Positions 58,359-64,000 of a stretch of 64,000 nt of DNA are shown one piece after another. Position 1 is the stretch's first letter, and each line of letters opens with the position of its first letter. A model generated the notes under the pieces. The model did not search any database. It was not told the origin of the DNA and worked only from the letters and a program-made list of their open reading frames with translations. The position numbers and the translations under genes are program-made. Source of the DNA: Paenibacillus_AR mesotrionivorans (GTDB lineage Bacteria > Bacillota > Bacilli > Paenibacillales > NBRC-103111); contig NZ_JBJURJ010000001.1 in the NCBI RefSeq assembly GCF_046098205.1, positions 480,645-544,644 on the forward strand. Reading direction: 5' to 3'.

Positions 58359-60077
58359 ATGAAGCCTGTCCGCGACTGGCCCTTCAGCTACAAGCTGGTG
58401 CTCTCCTATCTCCTCCTTCTCCTGATCTCCGTACTGACTGTAGGATTGTTCGCCTATACCAACTCCGTCCAGACCATGCGGGACAAAACCCGGGACAACC
58501 TCCAGGGAACCCTCCGTCAGATCCGGGACAATATCCACTACCACACGTCAGACCTGGAACGGATTACGGATATGCTATATTTTAACCAGTCGCTTCACAG
58601 CGCCCTCCGGCGGTATGAGCAGGGCTGGTACAGCTACGAAACCATGACCAAAACCATGATGCCTACACTGGAAAATCTGTTGAATTACACATCCTTCAAC
58701 ATTGGCCTCTCGGTCTATCTCAAGAACGATACCCTGCCGGAGCTGTATTATTCGGATACGGAGGTAAACCCTCTGTTGGGTAAAAAAAGGTATGAAATCT
58801 TTCACTTGAGCCGGATTGAGGAGGAGGGCTGGTATAAAACCTTGGCACTCTCCGGCGAGTTCGCGGAAAACCACCAGTGGCGGCAGGTACAGAATGATGA
58901 GCCGTACGCGAATATTTCCCTCCTCCAACGGTTTGACGATATCCAGCAGATGAAGCATATTGGGGTCCTGCGGGTGACTGTGCAGTTGAAGGATCTGCTG
59001 CAAGCGGTGGATTACCGGAATATCGGAGGGTCCAGCACATTGACTGTCCGGGATGCCGGCGGCAGGGTTATGATGGAGTCCGCGCCGGATGATGCCGGGC
59101 CGGAGGGCAGCTTGGCAGATACGAAGCGGCTGCTGCTGACGGAGCCTTTGGACGGGCTAGGCTGGCGGCTGGAGGCCTCCATCCCGGAGAGCCTCTTCGA
59201 CGAAAGCGCCCGCCGTGTCCGGAGTATGACCGTAATGGTTTGTGTGGTGAGTGTGGCGGCGATGACACTTTTAGGGATGGCAGTCTCCGGATATTTGACC
59301 AGGCGGATCCGGCGAATTATCACATCGCTAAACGCTTTCCGGGACGGGGATTTGGGACGGCGGATCACTTTCCGGGGCAATGACGAATTCGCCCAGATTG
59401 CCGCCGCCTTCAACAAGATGGGGATGAACATCGAGGAGCTGATCCAGCAAAACTATATGGCCGACCTCCAGAAGAAGGAAGCGGAGCTGGAATCCCTGCA
59501 GGCCCAGATTAACCCCCACTTCTTGTATAATACCCTCTCCTCCATCAGCAGGCTGGCCCAATTCGGGGATATGGAGAAGCTCCAGCTGCTGGTGCAGGAG
59601 CTGGCCAAGTTTTATCGGCTCTCCCTCAACAGGGGAGAAATTGTGACCACTGTAGCCAAGGAGGTGGAGCATGCCAAGGCGTATGTGGCGATTCAATGCA
59701 TCAAACACGGGACCCGCCTTCAGGTGTATTACGACATTGATCCAAATGCGCTGTTCTGCTCCACAGTGAAGCTGATTCTCCAGCCTATGATCGAAAATGC
59801 CCTGGAGCATGCCTGGTTCGGCAGCAGCCTGGGCATCCGGCTTGTGGTAGTGAGGCGGGGCCATGAGGTGGTGTTTAAGGTCATTGACAACGGAATCGGC
59901 ATGTCCCCGGGCACCATCCCCCGCATTCTTGACCCGGAGGGGCCGCGGATCGGCTACGGCATCCGCAATGTGGATTCCCGGGTTCGCCTCCATTATGGGG
60001 AGTCCTTTGGAGTCCGTATTGCCAGCGGCCCGGGAATCGGCACCTGTGTAGAAATCGTTGTCCCCTGCCGGAATTAG
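58359..60077 (+). CDS. YesM-like sensor histidine kinase
   Basis: 573 residues from ATG 58359 (MKPVRDWPFSYKLVLSYL), AGGAGG 11 bases upstream inside the response-regulator gene. Two membrane segments flank an extracellular sensor of about 250 residues, followed by HAMP (RRIITSLNAFRDGDLGRRI), the His_kinase domain with His387 in INPHFLYN, and the HATPase domain (NALEHAW, IGMSPG, YGIRNVDSRV). This is the LytS/YesM group of kinases typical of Paenibacillus sugar loci. Confidence 0.95.
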   Translation: MKPVRDWPFSYKLVLSYLLLLLISVLTVGLFAYTNSVQTMRDKTRDNLQGTLRQIRDNIHYHTSDLERITDMLYFNQSLHSALRRYEQGWYSYETMTKTMMPTLENLLNYTSFNIGLSVYLKNDTLPELYYSDTEVNPLLGKKRYEIFHLSRIEEEGWYKTLALSGEFAENHQWRQVQNDEPYANISLLQRFDDIQQMKHIGVLRVTVQLKDLLQAVDYRNIGGSSTLTVRDAGGRVMMESAPDDAGPEGSLADTKRLLLTEPLDGLGWRLEASIPESLFDESARRVRSMTVMVCVVSVAAMTLLGMAVSGYLTRRIRRIITSLNAFRDGDLGRRITFRGNDEFAQIAAAFNKMGMNIEELIQQNYMADLQKKEAELESLQAQINPHFLYNTLSSISRLAQFGDMEKLQLLVQELAKFYRLSLNRGEIVTTVAKEVEHAKAYVAIQCIKHGTRLQVYYDIDPNALFCSTVKLILQPMIENALEHAWFGSSLGIRLVVVRRGHEVVFKVIDNGIGMSPGTIPRILDPEGPRIGYGIRNVDSRVRLHYGESFGVRIASGPGIGTCVEIVVPCRN

Positions 60078-60135
60078 GCTGATGGTGGGACGGCCCATTT
60101 TAGGTCAGTGAAACGGGACTGAGGGGCAGAGCTGA

Positions 60136-61989
60136 TTAGCTCTCATGGGCGGGCTGCATTTGGATGCGGACTGTACCGGAAGCGGGTACGGGAAGAGAAT
60201 GGAGACCTGGTGAAAGACTATCGATCTTCTGTTGGGCCACTACTCCCGTACAATCGGTTATTTCCATTTGTATGGAGGTCCACTCCTGATGCAGCTCCAC
60301 GACCAGCCGGTTTTGGGAGGTGCCGTTGACTAAGATCCATTCCTGGATGGTGGTTTTCCGGTGAGTAGACGATTCATTACCGGTATCTGCGGGAGTCTCT
60401 ACCGCGATTGCATCCGCCTGGTACACCACGGTTAGCCGTTTGGTCTGGAGGAGGGCTTCTACCACCGGATACAACAGCTCAGGATGCCGCGGGTGCAGCC
60501 GTCCCTCCAACAGAATATCCCGGTGCATGAGCCAAAAGCCCATCCAATACCGGACCATGGCCATATGCCGCTCCGGCAAGAGGTCCAGGCGCACCGACAG
60601 CTGCGGAACCGCAAACAGCACGTTGATGATTTGCAGCGCTGCCTGCTCTGCCGTTTCCTCCGGATGCCACATGAGCATATCGGAATGAACTGCCGTGCCG
60701 CCTGCGAGAAGTCGCAGGTCCAGGATCCGGATGCGGTTTTCCACCGCGTCATTAGGGCAGTCTGCAGCCCGGAGGATATTGCCGTATTTCCGCATTAAGG
60801 GCCCCATATACGGCTGCCGGAATTCAATGAGAATACCGGGCTTTTGCTTTTGCAGCCGTCCGGTTACACCCGATAGGAGGCGGTGGGCTCCCTCTTGGAT
60901 GGAGGCGGTATCCCAGCCTTCGGGCAGGCTGGAGGGCGCGGTCATTTCTCCATTTGCCGGATGTTCTCCTTGAGGCAGCCGGAAGTTGTCCACAAAGTCC
61001 AGCTTCAGCCCGTCCAGTCCCCACTCCGCAACCGCCTTTTCATAGATGCTGGTGAGGTACTCCCTCACTTCAGGGTAGCGGGGATCCAGAACCCCTGCAC
61101 CCATATTGTCCATACGGTACAGGAGTTTGTCTTGCAGGCGCTGCCAGGCTTTACTCCGGTAGCCGATGAAGGGGACGGAATACCACAGCAGATAGCTCAT
61201 CCCCATACCCTGCACCCGTTTTACATGAGCGGCCATATCCGGCATTTTGGCACTGCTGGCTTCCCAATCGCCGCAGTAGGCATATCCCCGGGCCCCATCC
61301 TCCGTCTGCCAGCCGTCATCTACAATCACAGCGCCAAAGCCCAGCTCCTTGGCCAAACGGCACTGCTCCTCAATCTCCTCCGGACTTACCTGCTGGTGGA
61401 AGCTGTACCAGGTGGAATACATGGGGAGTTTGGCCGCGGCGGGTACAGCTGCAGGGGAATAGCCTGTTTGCCGCTGCCACCATTCCTGCACATAACGGAG
61501 GCTGTCGGTGTATTCCATATTCCGCGTATCCAGAAGCAGACTGGCCCGGTAATCGGTTATGGGATAAGCCGCCTCCTGAAAAAGAGTGACCGAACAATGA
61601 AGCTCAGCCGTCTCTTCGTGAACCCCGGCCAGAAATCTGACCGGATTCAGTGCGTCAGACCAGGCGAAGGTCAGCCGATTATGTCCGGACCCGCTGAACA
61701 AACACCCAACTGGCGCAGAGGAGGTTCCCCGCGAAGGATTCCCTTCTCCCCAATCCACCTGCAGGCCTCTATTTCTCCCTGCACCCGGATGCCAGTAGCC
61801 GGCGATATCCCGGACAGGATGAGTCCAGACCAGTTGAAGCTGCGGAGGTATTCCTGCCTCCTCCCGCCGGATATGTAAATGAACCTGTTCCAGCCCCTCG
61901 CCTATACGTTCGGTATCCAGGCTGATTTCAAATTCTGCACGTTCGCCTATTAGCTGTATGAGGTAAGGATCCGTTTGGCAGCATATCAT
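60136..61989 (-). CDS. GH36-family alpha-galactosidase, cytoplasmic
   Basis: 617 residues, no signal peptide. The GH36 barrel starts near residue 186 (YSTWYSFHQQVSPEEIEEQC), contains VIVDDGWQTEDGARGYAYCGDWE, the nucleophile Asp331 in LKLDFVDNF and the acid/base Asp410 in RAADCPND. N-terminal beta-sandwich (1-170) and C-terminal beta domain frame the barrel. It removes galactose side chains from imported galactomannan oligosaccharides. It is on the opposite strand to the transporter operon and converges with it, and is divergent from the AraC gene at 62109. Confidence 0.88.
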   Translation of the reverse strand: MICCQTDPYLIQLIGERAEFEISLDTERIGEGLEQVHLHIRREEAGIPPQLQLVWTHPVRDIAGYWHPGAGRNRGLQVDWGEGNPSRGTSSAPVGCLFSGSGHNRLTFAWSDALNPVRFLAGVHEETAELHCSVTLFQEAAYPITDYRASLLLDTRNMEYTDSLRYVQEWWQRQTGYSPAAVPAAAKLPMYSTWYSFHQQVSPEEIEEQCRLAKELGFGAVIVDDGWQTEDGARGYAYCGDWEASSAKMPDMAAHVKRVQGMGMSYLLWYSVPFIGYRSKAWQRLQDKLLYRMDNMGAGVLDPRYPEVREYLTSIYEKAVAEWGLDGLKLDFVDNFRLPQGEHPANGEMTAPSSLPEGWDTASIQEGAHRLLSGVTGRLQKQKPGILIEFRQPYMGPLMRKYGNILRAADCPNDAVENRIRILDLRLLAGGTAVHSDMLMWHPEETAEQAALQIINVLFAVPQLSVRLDLLPERHMAMVRYWMGFWLMHRDILLEGRLHPRHPELLYPVVEALLQTKRLTVVYQADAIAVETPADTGNESSTHRKTTIQEWILVNGTSQNRLVVELHQEWTSIQMEITDCTGVVAQQKIDSLSPGLHSLPVPASGTVRIQMQPAHES

Positions 61990-62060
61990 TTTGCAGCACC
62001 ATCCTGTAGACGTTTAATGTCTCCATCATAGATTACACCGCAGGGGAAGAGTTATATTTT

Positions 62061-62090
62061 TTTGTGTGGAATACCACGTACATTTGTGTG
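62061..62090 (+). promoter_or_regulatory. Direct repeats TTTGTGTG, candidate AraC operator
   Basis: TTTGTGTG occurs at 62061-62068 and again at 62083-62090, 22 bases apart (two helical turns), between the divergent alpha-galactosidase and AraC genes. The spacing is typical of AraC-family half-sites. The sequence GTGGAATACCAC between them is a further short palindrome. Confidence 0.5.
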
Positions 62091-62108
62091 CAAAAGGAGG
62101 GTGCGAGA

Positions 62109-62942
62109 ATGGAGCATAGCTTACGGGTCCTGCCAGCAAAAGGAACCGCCGTTCATTATTGCGGGCAAATGCCATGTCCGCCGGGACATAGCTGGGGCCC
62201 GTCCATGCGGGACCATTATTTGCTGCATTATATCCACAGCGGCAAGGGAACCTACCATTGCGGGGGCAGAAGCTATCAGCTTGGAGCCGGGAACAGCTTT
62301 TTGCTCTTCCCCGGTATTCCCGGTGCGTATCAGGCGGATCCAGATGACCCCTGGGCATACAGCTGGGTTGCCTTCGCGGGAGAGGGGCTCTCTCACTACA
62401 TGGAGTTGGCGGGGCTGACCCCGGGTAATCCGATCTACCAGCATGCCGAACCGGATTGGCTGGAGGCCTATATCACGGAGCTGATGGAGTATGGGGCTGC
62501 CCCGTCTCCCGCCTCCCAGCTCCATGCCGTTGGCATCCTGTACCGGCTTTTGGCCTCCATGGTGGAAAACTCCCTTATCGGCCAAATGCCTGCCTGTACC
62601 AGCACCAATCTGAGCAGAAGCTGGTATTTGGACAAAGCCCTTGCTTACATTCAAGCCCATTATGCCATGCCTGGCTTGACCGTCTCCTCGCTGGCCAAGC
62701 ATGTGGGGCTGGAGCGGAGCTATTTCGCCAAGTTATTCGCCGAAGAGCTGCACCAGACGCCATACCAATTCCTGCTCCTCTACCGGCTCGAAAAAGCCTC
62801 CCGGCTCCTGTCTCACACAGACCTGCCCATCGCAGACGTAGCGGCTGCCGCGGGCTTCCAGGACCCGCTTTACTTCACCAAGGTCTTCCGCAAACACATC
62901 GGCCGCACACCCTCCGATTTCCGCAAGCATGGGGTACAATAA
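62109..62942 (+). CDS. AraC-family transcriptional regulator
   Basis: 277 residues from ATG 62109 (MEHSLRVLPAKGTAVHYCG) behind AAAAGGAGG. Cupin-type ligand domain (RDHYLLHYIHSGKGTYHCGGRSYQLGAGNSFLLFPG, of which only part is shown as marker), then the double helix-turn-helix (SSLAKHVGLERSYFAKLFAEE and VAAAAGFQDPLYFTKVFRK). Divergent from the alpha-galactosidase gene, which it probably regulates. The ligand is unknown. Confidence 0.92.
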   Translation: MEHSLRVLPAKGTAVHYCGQMPCPPGHSWGPSMRDHYLLHYIHSGKGTYHCGGRSYQLGAGNSFLLFPGIPGAYQADPDDPWAYSWVAFAGEGLSHYMELAGLTPGNPIYQHAEPDWLEAYITELMEYGAAPSPASQLHAVGILYRLLASMVENSLIGQMPACTSTNLSRSWYLDKALAYIQAHYAMPGLTVSSLAKHVGLERSYFAKLFAEELHQTPYQFLLLYRLEKASRLLSHTDLPIADVAAAAGFQDPLYFTKVFRKHIGRTPSDFRKHGVQ

Positions 62943-63055
62943 TTAATGCACCCGCTCACTCGCCGTATATCTTGACCTCTACCCTTAGCACCAGCGCCAC
63001 CAAAAATTAACGATTGTTTAGCATTCCAGACTAACTCCCGGCCTGGTTAGTGATC

Positions 63056-63240
63056 CTAACGGACTGGAGCGACCTTATTTGCCTGTTAGGCTCCGATTTG
63101 AAATTCTAACGGACCCAGCAGCACTTATTTCTTTCAACCGATGCATCTTCTGCTCCATTTCGGGTAAATAGATGCTCTGGGGTCCGTTAGATTTCAAAAA
63201 AGCTTATTTTTGGCCAAATAGCGTCTCTCCGGTCCGTTAG
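63056..63240. repeat. 185-bp quadripartite inverted-repeat element, copy C
   Basis: Forward units at 63056 and 63106 and reverse units ending at 63190 and 63240, all with the unit CTAACGGA-N10-(C/G/T)(C/T)TATTT. The outer pair share eight of ten N bases (CTGGAGCGAC with CCGGAGAGAC) and so do the inner pair (CCCAGCAGCA with CCCCAGAGCA), which supports nested pairing. Lies downstream of the rRNA operon. Confidence 0.9.
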
Positions 63241-63344
63241 CTCAGATGCCGCGGACTCTGCCACGGATACCTCAACGCTTCCGCTTGGGCCGTGCCTACT
63301 TCTCTAAATTTGCTTCGATAGGAGGTTCGGACTCTGTTTCCAAA

Positions 63345-63408
63345 CGTCAACATACAAAAAAGCCTCTTTGCTTTTGCAAAGAGAATTTTTCGTGCTTGGC
63401 GACGTCCT
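63345..63408 (-). repeat. Duplicated 5S tail and rRNA terminator (degenerate copy)
   Basis: 64 bases repeat at 63525-63588 with three mismatches. The shared stretch covers the CTCTTTGC/GCAAAGAG terminator hairpin and the last 14 bases of 5S rRNA. Here no 5S gene continues, so this copy is a remnant. Confidence 0.85.
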
Positions 63409-63536
63409 TCCGCACCGACACCCGCCGCCGCAGGCGCCTGCTTCGCGCGGGTGGTCGGCGTCTGAGCCTCCCCGGGACTGCTCCTCTGAATATCCTTCGA
63501 TGAAGGCTCAGACACTGCCATGGTCGTCAACATACA

Positions 63537-63570
63537 AAAAAGCCTCTTTGCCTGTGCAAAGAGACTTTTT
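63537..63570 (-). terminator. Terminator of the rRNA operon
   Basis: Minus-strand GTCTCTTTGC-ACAG-GCAAAGAGGC hairpin followed by TTTTTTGTATG, directly after the 5S 3' end. Confidence 0.9.
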
Positions 63571-63573
63571 CGT

Positions 63574-63690
63574 GCTTGGCGACGTCCTACTCTTCCAGGA
63601 CCCTGCGGTCCAAGTACCATCGGCGCTGGAGGGCTTAACGGTCGTGTTCGAGATGGGAACGCGTGGTTCCCCTCCGCCATCATCACCAAA
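63574..63690 (-). rRNA. 5S ribosomal RNA
   Basis: About 117 bases. Minus-strand sequence starts TTTGGTGATGATGGCGG and contains the conserved loop CCCATCTCGAACACG and the 3' arm GTAGGACGTCGCCAAGC. The 5' and 3' ends are accurate to a few bases. Part of a 16S-23S-5S operon on the minus strand. Confidence 0.95.
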
Positions 63691-63866
63691 CGTCTGTATG
63701 TAGTTTCAGGAACGATACGACCAAGTACCGTTTCGTCGAACCGGAATCTGCACTCGTCAGATTCGTCTCCAACTTACTCCCTGAAAACCGGATGCGAAAC
63801 AAGGTCACCGAAACCTCTTAAATCATATATCTTACCGCCCTTGTGAAGTTCCCGGTTTCCCGGGGT

Positions 63867-63917
63867 CCCCGCAAAGTACCTGCGTACTCTACGAAGCCTT
63901 TGCTTCACTTTGTGGGG
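63867..63917 (-). other. 23S 3' processing stem in the 23S-5S spacer
   Basis: Arms CCCCGCAAAGT (63867-63877) and ACTTTGTGGGG (63907-63917) pair at 10 of 11 positions, just downstream of the 23S end. Probably the pre-rRNA processing stem or a precursor structure. Confidence 0.6.
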
Positions 63918-63923
63918 CATTTT

Positions 63924-64000
63924 GGTTAAGCCCTCGACCGATTAGTATTCGTCAGCTCCATGTGTTGCCACACTTCCACCCCGAACCTATCTACCTCGTC
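63924..64000 (-). rRNA. 23S ribosomal RNA (3' end, cut by window edge)
   Basis: Minus-strand sequence ends with GACGAATACTAATCGGTCG and GGCTTAACC, the conserved 3' end of bacterial 23S rRNA. Only the last 77 bases lie in the window. Confidence 0.95.

Larger units (their letters stand above)
62943..63573. other. gene-free region before the 5S rRNA
   Basis: Holds the 185-bp element copy C (63056-63240), a duplicated 5S-tail/terminator (63345-63408) and two hairpins (63414-63457 and 63460-63513, arms GTCTGAGCCT/AGGCTCAGAC) between the two terminator copies. No coding frame is convincing; the open frame that spans both repeats is an artefact. Confidence 0.75.

Noticed and set aside
63237..63689. 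150-codon minus-strand frame crossing the 5S rRNA and both terminator copies
   Set aside because: It lies over an rRNA gene and repeats only because the DNA is duplicated; the peptide GRRQARK...LFCMLT is translated terminator sequence.

Overview
This 64 kb window looks like a Paenibacillus (low-GC-lineage Firmicute with a moderately high GC content) chromosome segment. The reasons are the Bacillus-type gene order ylxM-ffh-rpsP-khpA-rimM-trmD-rplS-lepB-rbgA-rnhB-ylqG-ylqH-yraN and sucCD-dprA-topA-trmFO-hslVU-codY, the many strong AGGAGG ribosome binding sites with GTG and TTG starts, and the Paenibacillus style of carbohydrate loci: CUT1 transporters without their own ATPase, YesMN-type two-component systems, AraC regulators and large modular secreted glycosidases.

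Layout. (1) 1-10.3 kb, minus strand: sucC, sucD, dprA, topA, trmFO, hslV, hslU and codY, the last cut by the window edge. The recombinase gene xerC/codV, expected between trmFO and hslV, is absent; that place holds a 185-bp palindromic repeat. (2) 10.4-14.8 kb: a small zinc-ribbon gene, a pair of atypical tRNA genes, a DUF2935 gene and comM, the last two on the plus strand. (3) 14.8-29.6 kb: an accessory plant-glycan region with a TmrB-like kinase, an apiosidase-like enzyme, a CUT1 transporter operon, a 1440-residue clan GH-A enzyme carrying four CBM-FN3 units, an AraC regulator and a membrane-bound YesS-like regulator. A MITE-like inverted-repeat element with an 11-G run lies at its right edge. 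(4) 29.7-39.4 kb, minus strand: the ylxM...yraN housekeeping series (protein export, ribosome maturation, tRNA modification). (5) 39.4-46.8 kb: a 51-bp periodic AT-rich repeat, two MFS transporters flanking a TetR repressor, NAD synthetase and a GntR regulator. (6) 47.3-62.9 kb: phosphoketolase, then a compact galactomannan-use locus (GH26 mannanase, CUT1 transporter, YesMN-like two-component system, GH36 alpha-galactosidase, AraC regulator). (7) 63.0-64 kb: the 3' end of an rRNA operon (23S end and 5S, minus strand) with a duplicated 5S-tail/terminator.

How the parts work together. The accessory genes form two Gram-positive polysaccharide-utilisation loci: secreted enzymes cut the polymer, lipoprotein-dependent transporters import oligosaccharides, intracellular glycosidases finish the job, and local regulators respond to the sugar. 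CcpA (cre) boxes lie before the key genes of both loci.

The least expected signals are non-coding. They include a 185-bp element with four phased CTAACGGA units present three times at exactly the same length, a 51-bp phased palindrome array, two other inverted-repeat elements, a tRNA-like gene without U33, and a hairpin that covers the comM ribosome binding site. No defence island, prophage, CRISPR array or insertion-sequence transposase was found.
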